Positions 15,316-24,962 of a DNA stretch of 64,000 bases are shown here, one piece after another. The notes beneath the pieces are model-generated. The model did not search any database. It had not been told where the DNA came from and was given only the letters and a program-made list of their open reading frames with translations. The translations under genes were made by a program, and so were the position numbers. The stretch is from Nakamurella multipartita DSM 44233 (lineage in GTDB: Bacteria > Actinomycetota > Actinomycetes > Mycobacteriales > Nakamurellaceae), in the NCBI RefSeq assembly GCF_000024365.1, contig NC_013235.1:682001-746000 (forward strand). The letters run 5' to 3'. Each line of letters opens with the position of its first letter. Within the stretch, counting starts at the first letter, position 1.

Positions 15316-16698
15316 ATGTCGTCCGAACCGTCCCTGGTCGACGAGCTGTGGGAATCGCTCGTCACGGCCGTCATCGCCGCCGGAGCACTCCTGTGGTGGC
15401 TGCTGCGCCGGCCCTGGCTGCTCGGCGCCACTCTGCTCGTGACCGGCGTGGTGCTGGTCGGCGGCTGGCTGGTCGGCGTCCTGGTCCTCGGTCTCGCACT
15501 GATCGGCGTGGCCGGCCTTCGCGGGCTGCGTCCGGACCTGTTCGCCCGGCTGGTCTCTCGACCGTTGCGGCGGGCGCAGACCGGGTCGCGGTATCGGCGG
15601 GACTGGACCCGAGTCAGCGACTTGTGCGGCCTGACGAAGGAACTCGACGGCCGAACCCTGCACCCGGACCTGCTGCGCGTCGAGGTCGGTGATGTTTTTG
15701 ACCGGCTGCTGCTGCGGATGGTCACCGGCCAGGCCCTGGCCGACTACGAACGCGCGTGTCCGGAACTCGCGTCGTCGCTGGGTGGGCATCTGGCCCGGGT
15801 GTGGGCGGACAAGCCGGGCCGGCTGTGGCTGGAAGTGATCCGCGACGACGCCCTGGCCGACATCTTGCCGGCCCGCCCCATCCCGGCCACTGACGAGGTC
15901 GACCAGATCGAGATCGGGGTGCGGGAGGACGGCCGGCCGTGGGTGCTGCGGCTGCTGGGCACGCACGTGTTCGTCGCCGGGGTCCAGGGCGCCGGAAAGG
16001 GGTCGGTCATCTGGTCGGTCCTACGTGGGCTGTCCCGGTCGATCCACTCCGGGGTGGTGCAGGTGTGGGCGGTCGACCCGAAGGGCGGGATGGAGCTGGC
16101 GTTCGGCCGGCCCCTGTTCACCCGGTTCGCCTGCGAAACCACGGCCGCGATGGTCGAGCTGTTGGAGGACGCGGTGATGGTGATGGACGCCCGGTGCGCC
16201 CGGCTGGCCGGTGTGACCCGCATGCACCATCCCACGGTCGATGAACCGTTGGTCCTGGTGATCGTCGACGAACTGTCCACCCTGACCGCGTACGAGCCCC
16301 ACACCAAGCTGCGGACCCGGGCAACCGCGGCGATCTCGGCGCTGCTTGCCCGCGGCCGAGCGGCTGCGGTCGTCGTCCTGGCCGCCGCGCAGGATCCGCG
16401 GAAGGAGGTCGTCAGCTTCCGCTCGCTGTTCCCCACGAAGATCGCTTTGCGGTTGGACACCCCGAGTCAGGTCGACATGGTCTTGGGCGACGGGATGCAT
16501 CAGATGGGTGCCCTGGCGGATCGGATCCCGGCCGGCCGGCCCGGCGTCGGTTACGTGACCGTGGAGGGCATCCGGGAACCCGTGCGGGTCCGCGCCGCCT
16601 ACGTCGCCGACGAGCAGATCCACGCCCAGACCCTCGACTACCCCGCCCCTGTGGCTGACCCGGCCTTGCTCGCTGTCGATGGCGGTGATCCGCAATGA
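15316..16698 (+). CDS. FtsK/SpoIIIE-type DNA translocase (TraSA/TcpA-like coupling ATPase)
   Basis: The 460-residue protein has two or three N-terminal membrane helices (about 14-72), then an FtsK-type motor with Walker A GVQGAGKGS near residue 221 and Walker B LVIVDEL near 313, and AAAQDPRKEVV with a sensor-like region. Within AICEs such a protein (TraSA) moves double-stranded DNA; in ICEBs1/Tn916-type systems an FtsK-like protein is the coupling ATPase to a channel. Here both interpretations are open because a VirB4-type module follows. It starts 2 bases after the upstream stop and overlaps repSA by ATGA. Confidence 0.88.
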   Translation: MSSEPSLVDELWESLVTAVIAAGALLWWLLRRPWLLGATLLVTGVVLVGGWLVGVLVLGLALIGVAGLRGLRPDLFARLVSRPLRRAQTGSRYRRDWTRVSDLCGLTKELDGRTLHPDLLRVEVGDVFDRLLLRMVTGQALADYERACPELASSLGGHLARVWADKPGRLWLEVIRDDALADILPARPIPATDEVDQIEIGVREDGRPWVLRLLGTHVFVAGVQGAGKGSVIWSVLRGLSRSIHSGVVQVWAVDPKGGMELAFGRPLFTRFACETTAAMVELLEDAVMVMDARCARLAGVTRMHHPTVDEPLVLVIVDELSTLTAYEPHTKLRTRATAAISALLARGRAAAVVVLAAAQDPRKEVVSFRSLFPTKIALRLDTPSQVDMVLGDGMHQMGALADRIPAGRPGVGYVTVEGIREPVRVRAAYVADEQIHAQTLDYPAPVADPALLAVDGGDPQ

Positions 16699-18263
16699 CC
16701 GGCGCGGTGTTGACGTCGGCGGTGGTGGTGCCGGCGGCGCGGGTGATGGTGCAGGACGGGCAGGTCGACGAGGCCACGGCCCGGGAGGTGATGCGGCGGT
16801 TGGTGTCGCCGGAGTTCCGGGCGTGGCGGCGGCAGGTCCGCGGCGCCGGGTTCTGCCACCGCCCGGTCCGGGTCGCCGGGCAACGCTACCGGGACGGCGC
16901 ATCGGGTCGTGAGGTGCTGTTCTCGACGCGGACGGAACCGGACTGTGCGTTGTTGATCCGCTGCGGCAATCGCCGCGGGTCGGTGTGCCCGCCGTGCAGC
17001 CGGGAGTACAAGGGGGACGTCTGGCATCTGCTGCATGCGGGGACCGCCGGCGGGACCAAAGGCGTCCCCGAACAGGTCGCGTCGCATCCGATGTGGTTCC
17101 TGACGGTGACCGGTCCCGGGTTCGGTCCGGTTCATGGCGCGACGTGTGGGCGCGGGAGGGCAGGCCGGAGCGCCAGCGGAGGCCGGACCGGACGCGCCGG
17201 TGACCTGTGCGTGCACGGCCGGGGACGAACCTGTGCCCATCCTCATGCCGACGATGATCCACAGCTGGGGGAACCGATCTGCCCGGCCTGCTACCAGTAC
17301 CTCGCCGCGGTCGCGTTCAACTGGCGCTCCCCGGAGTTGTGGCGCCGCTTCATGATCTCCCTGCGCCGCCGGCTCGCCGCCGGCCTGGGCATGAGCGAGG
17401 CCGCGTTCGGCCGACAGCTGCGGCTCAGCTACGCCAAGGTCGCCGAGTTCCAGAAACGCGGGATCGTACACTTCCACGCGATCATCCGCCTCGACGGCAC
17501 CGGCGACGGCTACCCACCCGCCCCGGTCACCGTCCCCGACGAGCTGTTCACGGCCGCGGTGCGGCAGGCCGTCGCCGACGCCACGGTCACCGCCACCCTC
17601 GGCGACCACGCGGTCCAGCTCGGGTTCGGCGACCAGATCGACATCCGCCCCCTCCGACACGGGATCGACGAGCACTGCGCCGACGGTGTTGTCGATGACG
17701 GTGCCGGTCCGGTGACGTCGGGGATGGTCGCGGCGTACATCGCGAAGTACGCGACGAAGGCCGCGGAGGACTTCGGCCTGGACTCCAGGGTCCGGACCGC
17801 GCTGATCGCCCGGCAGGCCGGGTTACGACCCCACGTCGCGGCGATGATCCTGGCCGCGGAGCAACTCTCGGCGCTGCCGGGGTACGACGGTCTGCTGCGG
17901 TGGGTGCACATGCTCGGCTTCCGCGGGCACTTCACGACCAAGTCGCGCCGGTTCTCGGTCACCCTCGGCTCCCTGCGGCAGGCCCGCCGCGACTGGCGCG
18001 CCGCCCGGGCCGAGAAGTGCGCACCGGCGGCGCCTGATGACGCCGACGACATGGAGTGGCCGGCGCCCGATTCACAGCCGGGCTTGTGGGACGACGAGAC
18101 CTTGGCCGGCGGCGCCGGTGATGACGAGCCGGTTCCGGTGGTCGGTGAGTGGCGGTTCCTGGGGCTGGGTTACACGAACCCGGGGGATGCGCTGCTGGCC
18201 GCGTACGAGCACGCCGACCATCTGGCGGCGTTGGAGTTCCTGCGACAGGAGGCGCGGACATGA
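16695..18263 (+). CDS. RepSA-type rolling-circle replication initiator
   Basis: The 522-residue protein has a Cys cluster (CGNRRGSVCPPC near residue 90), motif FLTVTGPGFGPVH (about 135-147), the HUH-like metal motif in KRGIVHFHAIIRL (about 255-268), and a tyrosine motif YIAKYATKAAE (about 348-358). This is the pattern of AICE/pSAM2 RepSA initiators, which nick an origin on the excised circle. It could also supply the relaxase activity for single-strand transfer, since no separate Mob relaxase is found in the element. It overlaps ftsK by ATGA and the next ORF by 4 bases. Confidence 0.88.
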   Translation: MTGAVLTSAVVVPAARVMVQDGQVDEATAREVMRRLVSPEFRAWRRQVRGAGFCHRPVRVAGQRYRDGASGREVLFSTRTEPDCALLIRCGNRRGSVCPPCSREYKGDVWHLLHAGTAGGTKGVPEQVASHPMWFLTVTGPGFGPVHGATCGRGRAGRSASGGRTGRAGDLCVHGRGRTCAHPHADDDPQLGEPICPACYQYLAAVAFNWRSPELWRRFMISLRRRLAAGLGMSEAAFGRQLRLSYAKVAEFQKRGIVHFHAIIRLDGTGDGYPPAPVTVPDELFTAAVRQAVADATVTATLGDHAVQLGFGDQIDIRPLRHGIDEHCADGVVDDGAGPVTSGMVAAYIAKYATKAAEDFGLDSRVRTALIARQAGLRPHVAAMILAAEQLSALPGYDGLLRWVHMLGFRGHFTTKSRRFSVTLGSLRQARRDWRAARAEKCAPAAPDDADDMEWPAPDSQPGLWDDETLAGGAGDDEPVPVVGEWRFLGLGYTNPGDALLAAYEHADHLAALEFLRQEART

Positions 18264-18592
18264 CCGTGACGAGACTGGCGTTGGACGGGCACGGGTCGGT
18301 GCTGGTCAAGGCGCTGAATGAGGCGATCACCGCGACGATGAACGATTTCGGTGGCCGGCACGGCTGCGGGCCGATGCACTGGTATCTGCGGGAGGTCAAC
18401 GGCTTCGACCGCGGCGACGTCATCGGCTTCCCGGGCGGCCCGAACGACCACGACCCCGCCGCCGGGATGAGGCTCAGCGAAGCGTGGGCCGGCCTGTTGG
18501 GCCTGGTCGAGCGGGATGACGAGATCAACGGCTACCGGTCCTGGACCGGCACGGCCGGCAGCAGCCGCATCGAGATTTGGTGCCGGACATGA
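18260..18592 (+). CDS. Small element protein, unknown
   Basis: A 110-residue product beginning MTVTRLALDGHGSVLVKALN, with a central CGPMHWYLREVNGFDRGDVIGFP and an acidic C-terminal region. The ATGA overlap with repSA indicates translational coupling. No motif is recognised. In AICEs this position often holds small accessory proteins to Rep or Tra. The codon pattern is the normal high GC3 of the operon. Confidence 0.6.
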   Translation: MTVTRLALDGHGSVLVKALNEAITATMNDFGGRHGCGPMHWYLREVNGFDRGDVIGFPGGPNDHDPAAGMRLSEAWAGLLGLVERDDEINGYRSWTGTAGSSRIEIWCRT

Positions 18593-18831
18593 GTGGCAGG
18601 CGCCGGCAGTTGGCGCTGTTCGATCTGCCCACGCCGACTGGCCGACGGCCGGCCCGCGACCGACTGACCGCGACGGCGGCCGAACCGGACGACGGGGCGG
18701 AACCGGCGACGCCGATTCTGGGGGCTGCTCCGACTGCGGCGCCGAATCGGTCGGGGCGTAGCGGGTCAAGGGTGCCCGCAGGGCATCGCGCAGCGACGCG
18801 CAGCGCCCTTGACGCGCGTAGCCCCGACTGA
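18589..18831 (+). CDS. Small basic/disordered protein, unknown (marginal)
   Basis: An 80-residue frame coupled by ATGA to the preceding gene. The sequence is Ala/Arg/Pro-rich and looks disordered, with LALFDLPTPTGRR near the start. Its last 27 codons run into the large inverted repeat at 18750-18829, which argues that the end may be constrained by structure rather than protein. It may be a real accessory protein or a chance extension. Confidence 0.4.
   Translation: MSGRRRQLALFDLPTPTGRRPARDRLTATAAEPDDGAEPATPILGAAPTAAPNRSGRSGSRVPAGHRAATRSALDARSPD
18750..18829. repeat. Large inverted repeat with internal hairpins between Rep and T4SS genes
   Basis: The arms are 18750-18775 (GTCGGGGCGTAGCGGGTCAA...) and 18804-18829 (complement GTCGGGGCTACGCGCGTCAA...), 26 bases each with few mismatches. 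The spacer holds another stem, TGCCC-GCA-GGGCA (18773-18785), and a GCGCAGCG direct repeat. The fold would be a cruciform or a branched stem. Position downstream of repSA suggests a nick site/origin (dso, oriT or sso) or an RNA attenuator; neither is shown. Confidence 0.7.
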
Positions 18832-18960
18832 ACAATCAGCGCCCCCGGAGCAGCACCCACCCAGCACGACGAGCACGACCACGACACACATTCGAGATCC
18901 ACCGACCCGGTGGGTCTATTCGGCGACCCCTCGGGTCGCCCCGACAAAGGGAGATGCGAG

Positions 18961-19293
18961 ATGGGCGGATTGTATGGTGGTCTCCGCACGGAGATCATCC
19001 AGTTGGCGGCGCCGGTGGCGGTGGACACGTCGGGGATCGGGAACTGGCTGCGGGACAACGCGGTCAAGGTGATCCTGATCGTGATCGGCCTGGTCATCCT
19101 GATGGCGTCCCGCCGCGGGGACCACTCCCGGGTGGTCAGCGTCGTCGGGCTGTCGCTGATCGGGCTCATGGTGCTGGGGATCGCGTTCTCCGGCTCCGCG
19201 CTGGATGTCGGGTACTGGCTGGCGAAGCTGTTCATCCCGAGCCTGGCCACGCCGGGTGCCCCGTCCACCGTGACGCCGACGACGGGTGGGTGA
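18961..19293 (+). CDS. Small two-helix membrane protein (T4SS subunit, possibly pilin/VirB2-like)
   Basis: The 110-residue protein has an amphipathic N-terminal segment (EIIQLAAPVAVDTSGIGNWLRD), then two membrane helices (AVKVILIVIGLVILMAS; VSVVGLSLIGLMVLGIAF) and a Pro/Thr tail. The layout (short, two helices, first in the module) fits VirB2-like or TcpD/E-type subunits of Gram-positive channels. No sequence motif proves it. AAAGGGAGATGCGAG precedes ATG 18961; an in-frame start 51 bases upstream is less likely. Confidence 0.55.
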   Translation: MGGLYGGLRTEIIQLAAPVAVDTSGIGNWLRDNAVKVILIVIGLVILMASRRGDHSRVVSVVGLSLIGLMVLGIAFSGSALDVGYWLAKLFIPSLATPGAPSTVTPTTGG

Positions 19294-19298
19294 GCGTG

Positions 19299-19787
19299 AT
19301 GCGGATCCGTACCGATGATGAGCTGCGCCGGGTCGATGCGCGGTGGCTGGGGCCGCCGAGGGTGTCGTTTCCGTGGCCGGCGACCCGGTACGTCGCCTAC
19401 GGCGTCGGCTTCCTCGTGTTCTTGACGGTGGGCTGGGTGTTCGCCCGCTTCGTCGAAGTCAGCTTCTGGACCATGCTCTACACGCTGATGATCACCATCG
19501 GCATCACGGGGTGGGTCTGCAAGCGGATCGACGACGAACGGCCGTTGTCGACGCTGCCGGCGGTGCTGTGGGCCGAACTTGGCACCCCCCGCCACTCCCC
19601 GCACGAGCAGCCGACCACCTCGACGGTGTCCTGGGTCGGTCTCACGTTCGTCCTGACCGACGCGGTGAACGCCGATCGGCGACACCCACCCGGCCTGCTC
19701 AGCATTCCCTCCGAGCCGGCCCGGCCGGCCATGGGCCGACGGCTCGGTCTCGACCCCTCCCGGGCGGTGATCTCCGATGCGGCATGA
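19299..19787 (+). CDS. VirB3/TcpE-like membrane protein of the conjugation module
   Basis: A 162-residue protein with two adjacent membrane helices (about residues 28-46 and 52-72) and a soluble C-terminal part of about 90 residues. It lies directly upstream of, and overlaps by 11 bases, the VirB4-like ATPase gene, the normal place of VirB3 (ConD, PrgI-like) in T4SS operons. The assignment rests on topology and position. ATG 19299 is used; a GTG three bases earlier is possible. Confidence 0.55.
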   Translation: MRIRTDDELRRVDARWLGPPRVSFPWPATRYVAYGVGFLVFLTVGWVFARFVEVSFWTMLYTLMITIGITGWVCKRIDDERPLSTLPAVLWAELGTPRHSPHEQPTTSTVSWVGLTFVLTDAVNADRRHPPGLLSIPSEPARPAMGRRLGLDPSRAVISDAA

Positions 19788-22539
19788 CCGAAACCCCAAG
19801 ACCGACAAGCAGTCCCCGAAGATGCGCCCGGCGAAGGCGCCGGGGTGGGCGAAGGCCTGGGAGCCGGCGGCGGCACGGTTGCCGTTGCGGACCCGGCAGG
19901 TCGTCGGCCACGTCACCCTGACCGGCAACACGGGGACGGCGTGGTACCGGCTGGATCCGGTGCCGTGGTCGTTCCGGCCGGACCGGGACCGTGAGCAGCA
20001 CATCCTGAACCAAGCCGCTGTGTTGGCTGGGTTGTCGGGGCAGTCGGTGCGGATCCGCGGCACCCAGGTGCCGTTCCCGGTGCGGGAGTGGGCGCAGGCC
20101 CACCACCAACTGGTCACGCAGCGGCAGGCCGCGTTCGGGGCGGTGCCGTTGCCGTGCTGGCCGGACCTGCTCGCCGGGGAGCAGCGGCAATTCCTCGGTG
20201 AGCACCTGGCCGAGAAGCAGGTCTACCTGGGCGTGGACTATCTGCACCGCTCCCCGCTGGCGCAGCTCGCCGCCGGGCTGTTGCCCCGGTCGTGGCGGCC
20301 GTTGGCCCGGGAACTCAACGCCCAGCAGGGCAAGCTGGCGGCGTTGGACACGTTGATGGCGCGGCCGGGGATGCGGGGCCGGCCGGTCACGGCCGGGCAG
20401 ATGGCGTGGCTGCTGCACCGTTCCACCCACCTCGGCTTCCCCGCACCACGACTCCGGTCGGAGCCGGACGTGACCGACTGGGACGCCGGGGATCTGGCCG
20501 GTCTGCTGGACCAGGTGTCCTGGACCGCGGAACCCTTCGCCACCACGCTGCGCGTCACCGGCATGGTCGACGGCCGCACCCTGTCCCGGCATGTCGCGAT
20601 CCTGACGGTGGGCCGGATGCAGCCGATGACGATCCCCCAGGTGGATCTGCCGTGGATGGCGATCCCCGACCAGTTGGGCATCCCGCTGGAGTGGTCCGCG
20701 CACGTGTTCGTGCGGCACGACCACGAGGTGCGGGAGCAGCTGCGGCGGGTGATGTCCCGGATCACGTCGCAGACCAAGCATTACCAGGTCGAACACGACC
20801 AGGACCCGCCCACCGCGCTGCGGGAGCAACACGACCTGGCCCTGCAGGTCGAGGCGGAACTGTCCGACACCCAGGACTTGTCGGCGAGCCGCGCCCGCGG
20901 CTGGTGGCGCCTCGCCGTCTCCGGCACCAGTGAAACCGAGTGCTTGGAGAACGTTGAGCGGGTGGTCACGGCGTATGCGCGGCGGGTGCAGATCGAGCAC
21001 ACCTACGGGCAGCACGACCTGGCCCGGGAGTTCCTGCCCGGGGAACCGGTCCGGATCCGCGCCCACCGCCGCGACCTCCCGGTCCGGGCCGTCGCCGCGG
21101 GTGGCGCCGCGATCACCTCCACGGCCGGGGATCGGACCGGGTGGAACATCGCCCGCGCGGTGCTCGATGGGCGCACCCCGGTGATGTACGACCTGTGGGC
21201 CAACATGGAACGGTTCGATGTCGCCGGCTACTACCCGATCGTCGCCGGCCTGGGCGGCGGCAAGTCGACCCTGATCGGCGTTGTCATCGGCAAGACCGGC
21301 GCCGCCGGCATCCCGTGGACGTGCGTCGACCCCGCCGGCCGCCTCGGCCGCCTGGCCCGCACCGCTCCTCTGCGCTCGCATGCGCGGGCGTTGGACCTGG
21401 TCAACGGGCACCCCGGCTCCCTGAACACGTACCGGCTGGTGGCCGAACCCCACCCGGACGATTTCACCATCCAGGATCTGGCCGACCTGGAAGACGCGGA
21501 CCTGGCAGCGCTGGGCGTCGATGCCGCCGACCTTGGCACGGTGACTCTGGACGATCTCGACCAGCAGCTGGTCGAGGGACTGCGGGACCGGTGGTTGCAG
21601 CGGGCCCGGGTGCGGGCGCAGGCCGCCCGCCGCCGGCTCACCGTGGACTCCCTGACGCAGGTCCTGCCGGCGTCGCTGGTGGTGCGGGGTGATCAGGCGC
21701 CGCACGTCACGACGGAGTTGCTGCTGGCGGCGACGCTGGTGGATGCGGCGGATGGGCCGTTCGCCGGCCGGCCCAAGCATCCCGGTCTGGTCATCGAGGC
21801 GCTGCGGCAGTCCCGGACGGAGCATCGGCAGGTGGCGTTGACCACGGCGGAGCTGCTGGACTCGATCCGGCACGAACCCTTGCCGTCGCTGCTGTTCCCG
21901 GAACGCGACGAGCACGAGGCGGTCGCGTTCGACCGGCAACTGATGTTCTTCTCCACCAAGGGCATCGCCCTCCCGGATCAGCACGTCGGGCAGGAGTACT
22001 GGGGCGACGAGGCCCGGCAGGGTGTCGCGATCCTGAACCTGGCGTCGTGGTTGTGCCTGCGGTGGGTCTACGGCCTCCCCGCCGGGCAACGCAAAGGGGT
22101 GGCCCTGGACGAAGTGCACTTCCTGGAGCAGCTCTCGTCGGGCCGGTTGATGCTGACCGAGTTCGCCCGCAACACCCGCAAGCAGAACCTGGCCGTGCTC
22201 GCCGCCAAGCAGGAGGAGGCGGCCGGCTCCGACAACGACACGCTGCGCAACTTCGTCGGCGGCGCGTTCCTCGGCCGGATGGACGACGAGCAAGCCGCCG
22301 CCCGCGCATTGGGCCTGGTGCAGATCCCGACCGGCGTCGGCTACGAGCAGGCGCTCCTGGACCTGCCCCGGCCCACCGACGACGCCGAGGACGTGCCCAG
22401 GCAGTTCCTGTTCTACTCCCGCGGAGGCGCCGGCTGTAAGGAACTGATCGAGATCGCCCGCGACGGCGACCATCTCGACTGGCTCTGGACCGCCCTGGAA
22501 TCCGCCCCCGGCCAAACCTTCCACCGGGCCGCGTCATGA
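19777..22539 (+). CDS. VirB4/TraC-like conjugation ATPase
   Basis: The 920-residue cytoplasmic ATPase powers assembly and transport through a T4SS-type channel. Walker A is VAGLGGGKSTLIG (about residues 489-501), Walker B is GVALDEVHFLEQ (about 773), followed by ARNTRKQNLAVLAAKQE, the conserved region after Walker B. The N-terminal half is the long poorly conserved VirB4 N-domain with WMAIPDQLGIPLEWSAHVFV. The size is typical (800-950). It is followed by a VirB6-like gene with ATGA overlap. True AICEs lack this protein. Confidence 0.82.
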   Translation: MRHDRNPKTDKQSPKMRPAKAPGWAKAWEPAAARLPLRTRQVVGHVTLTGNTGTAWYRLDPVPWSFRPDRDREQHILNQAAVLAGLSGQSVRIRGTQVPFPVREWAQAHHQLVTQRQAAFGAVPLPCWPDLLAGEQRQFLGEHLAEKQVYLGVDYLHRSPLAQLAAGLLPRSWRPLARELNAQQGKLAALDTLMARPGMRGRPVTAGQMAWLLHRSTHLGFPAPRLRSEPDVTDWDAGDLAGLLDQVSWTAEPFATTLRVTGMVDGRTLSRHVAILTVGRMQPMTIPQVDLPWMAIPDQLGIPLEWSAHVFVRHDHEVREQLRRVMSRITSQTKHYQVEHDQDPPTALREQHDLALQVEAELSDTQDLSASRARGWWRLAVSGTSETECLENVERVVTAYARRVQIEHTYGQHDLAREFLPGEPVRIRAHRRDLPVRAVAAGGAAITSTAGDRTGWNIARAVLDGRTPVMYDLWANMERFDVAGYYPIVAGLGGGKSTLIGVVIGKTGAAGIPWTCVDPAGRLGRLARTAPLRSHARALDLVNGHPGSLNTYRLVAEPHPDDFTIQDLADLEDADLAALGVDAADLGTVTLDDLDQQLVEGLRDRWLQRARVRAQAARRRLTVDSLTQVLPASLVVRGDQAPHVTTELLLAATLVDAADGPFAGRPKHPGLVIEALRQSRTEHRQVALTTAELLDSIRHEPLPSLLFPERDEHEAVAFDRQLMFFSTKGIALPDQHVGQEYWGDEARQGVAILNLASWLCLRWVYGLPAGQRKGVALDEVHFLEQLSSGRLMLTEFARNTRKQNLAVLAAKQEEAAGSDNDTLRNFVGGAFLGRMDDEQAAARALGLVQIPTGVGYEQALLDLPRPTDDAEDVPRQFLFYSRGGAGCKELIEIARDGDHLDWLWTALESAPGQTFHRAAS

Positions 22540-24962
22540 CCCGCGTCCGCCGCCGGCCCCGCACCACGGTCACCATCTTGGTGGTGCTGGGCTGCTGGCT
22601 GCTCGGTGTGCCCGGCTCGGTGATGATGCTGGCGGTCGGACTGCTCCTGCTCGTCCTTCTGGTTCATCGGCTCGGCCGGCCGGTGTACGTCGTGCAGCGT
22701 TTCGGCCAGCCCGAGTACCTGGTGCAACGCCGGACCTGGATCCGGCCACTCGCGATCGCCACCGTCGTCGGGCTGCTCCTTTTCGCTGCTGCCCCACCGG
22801 CCGGTGCGGACCCGATCGGACCGTCGGTGCCGAACGCCACGGACTACTGCCGGCTCGCCCCACCCGCCGAAACACCCGGGTCCGGAGTGGCCGGGTTCCT
22901 GGATCCGCAGGCCGGCCTGCCGTTCGACGGCACCGCCTACGGCGACCACGGGTACGCCGGGTTCTTCTGGTGGTCCTACGACCCCGGCTGCGTCAACAGC
23001 GTCACTCAGCTGGTCGGGATCCAGTCCCCCTGGGACGCTTCGGGGGCGTCGCAGTCCACCCAGCTGGGGAACTGGCTCCTCGGCGGCGCCGTCCTCTTGG
23101 ATGCCTGGGCGACCGGGATGCGGGCCCGCGCCCTCGACCCGGACACGTTCAGCAGCCTCGACACCTTCATGGGCACCGTCGCGACCGCCGGGTACGCGGT
23201 GCTGATCCAGCCGTGGGTGTGGCTGCCCCTGGTCATGCTCGGCCTGACCGTCCTGACGTTGGCGATCCGCGGCAACCTCCCGGAGGTGTTGCGCCGGGTC
23301 ACCACCGCGGCCGCCGGCCTGGTCGTCGTCACCGTCGCGGCCGCGGCGCCGATGGACCTGATCCGCAGCGCCGACCAGGCCCTGGTCGACGCCCAGCAAC
23401 GCATCGACACCCAGGTCTTGAGCCGGCTCCCGGCGGACGTCCTGCCGCAGATCCAGCACTGCGACTTCGACCAGACCGCTCTGTATGAACCGCGCTTCGA
23501 CGACGAAGGCCAGTTAAGGGTGGCCGGCACGGCGTGCACGAACAAGTACACGCCCGACCCGAAAGACCCGGTCAATGCCGACTACCTGCGGCGCTGGCTC
23601 TACCCGGAAGTATTGGTGCGCAACACCATCCAGCGGTACTGGCAGCAGGGCATGATCGGCTCGCAGAACCTGACCGGCCCCGACGCCGACCTCGGCGCCC
23701 GGTTCCTCAACGGGCAGGCCGTCAACCTCAAACTGCCCGACCCGACCAAGATTCAGCAGAACGCGCCGGCCGGCGCGGTCTGGTGCACCTACCAGGACAA
23801 CAAGCAGGTCTGCGGCCGCAGCAACAAGCCCGGCCCGCCCGGCAACGTCTTGGCGGCCACGGAGTCCGAGTACCGCTCCGCGATCCAGGACGCCGGCCCC
23901 ACCATCTACCCCTACATCCAAGGACGGGCCGGGAACCGCACCGCGGCCGGGTTCAGCGCCCTCGCCGCATCCGCAGCCGCCGCACCGTTCCCCGCCGCCG
24001 CCTACACCGCCGTCCTCACCGCCCGGTTGCTGCTGCGGCTCGCCCTGATCGCCGGCCTGTTCGTCGGCATCGGCATGATGGTCCGCCCGCACCTTGCCCG
24101 CCGCGTCCTGGGCGTCACGGTGAGCAGCCTGCTCGTGGTGATCATGTTCAGCGCGGCCGGCGCCCTCATGACCTACCTGTCCATGGTCATGCTCAGCCCC
24201 ACCACGCTCGCCGGGTACCAGATCGACCCGAACTCCGGCGTCATCATCCTCGCCCTCGCCTCGGTCATCGCGTGGCTGCTGACCCGGCCGATCAAACGGA
24301 TCACCGGCATGTTGTCCTACGCCGTCACCGGCAACCCGCACCAGCTGTCCGAGCAGCGGCGCCGGGCGATGGCCGGCCTGCACCGGCTCACTCCACTGCC
24401 CCGCTGGCGCCGCGGGACCAGTCACCGGGTCAGCGACCCGCAGGAGAACCCGACCGAACCGGTCACGCCGACCGAGCCGGTCCGGCCGAGCCGCCCCGAG
24501 CAGGTCACCATCGTCCGACGCCGCACCACCCCGGAACCGGCCAAGCCAACCGCCGGATCGGCACCCGGCCCGATCACTCTCGAGCCGGCGACCACGACCC
24601 TCCCCCGGATCACCCCTGCCGTCACCAGCCGACGAGCAGTGGATGAGCCCACCCGGGCGATCCCGGCTGTTGCTGCTGCGATCCCGGAGCCGCACGTGGC
24701 GGCCGAGTCGGCTGGGCCGGTTACCGGGTGGCGGCCGCCGGTCGCCCATCTGCACCGGCAGGTCTGGAATGGCCGCGGCTGGGTCCTCGCCGACGACGAT
24801 CGCGTGTTCCACCCCGCACGCACCGACCGACCGGTGTCCGCGCCGGTCGATGAGACCGCGGTGTTCCGGCCCCCGGATCCGCCGGCGTGGGCCGACCATG
24901 GCCGCCCCGAGACCCGCACCACCCGCTGGCCCGCCGCCGACGACCCGAGGAGGCAACGATGA
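22536..24962 (+). CDS. VirB6/TrbL-like polytopic channel protein
   Basis: The 808-residue protein has N-terminal helices (about 8-48 and 70-88), a helix near 188-206, a block at 222-272, an extracytoplasmic region with several cysteines (about 290-455), then four helices (about 466-590) and a 200-residue Pro/Arg-rich cytoplasmic tail. VirB6-family proteins (ConG in ICEBs1) form the inner part of the channel. Homology cannot be shown by eye; topology, size and place after virB4 support it. Confidence 0.7.
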   Translation: MTRVRRRPRTTVTILVVLGCWLLGVPGSVMMLAVGLLLLVLLVHRLGRPVYVVQRFGQPEYLVQRRTWIRPLAIATVVGLLLFAAAPPAGADPIGPSVPNATDYCRLAPPAETPGSGVAGFLDPQAGLPFDGTAYGDHGYAGFFWWSYDPGCVNSVTQLVGIQSPWDASGASQSTQLGNWLLGGAVLLDAWATGMRARALDPDTFSSLDTFMGTVATAGYAVLIQPWVWLPLVMLGLTVLTLAIRGNLPEVLRRVTTAAAGLVVVTVAAAAPMDLIRSADQALVDAQQRIDTQVLSRLPADVLPQIQHCDFDQTALYEPRFDDEGQLRVAGTACTNKYTPDPKDPVNADYLRRWLYPEVLVRNTIQRYWQQGMIGSQNLTGPDADLGARFLNGQAVNLKLPDPTKIQQNAPAGAVWCTYQDNKQVCGRSNKPGPPGNVLAATESEYRSAIQDAGPTIYPYIQGRAGNRTAAGFSALAASAAAAPFPAAAYTAVLTARLLLRLALIAGLFVGIGMMVRPHLARRVLGVTVSSLLVVIMFSAAGALMTYLSMVMLSPTTLAGYQIDPNSGVIILALASVIAWLLTRPIKRITGMLSYAVTGNPHQLSEQRRRAMAGLHRLTPLPRWRRGTSHRVSDPQENPTEPVTPTEPVRPSRPEQVTIVRRRTTPEPAKPTAGSAPGPITLEPATTTLPRITPAVTSRRAVDEPTRAIPAVAAAIPEPHVAAESAGPVTGWRPPVAHLHRQVWNGRGWVLADDDRVFHPARTDRPVSAPVDETAVFRPPDPPAWADHGRPETRTTRWPAADDPRRQR

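Noticed and set aside
19699-22524. A 941-codon open frame antisense to the VirB4-like gene
   Set aside because: Long antisense frames are expected at very high GC. The peptide is Arg/Gly/Pro/His-rich without motifs, while the plus frame has clear ATPase motifs.
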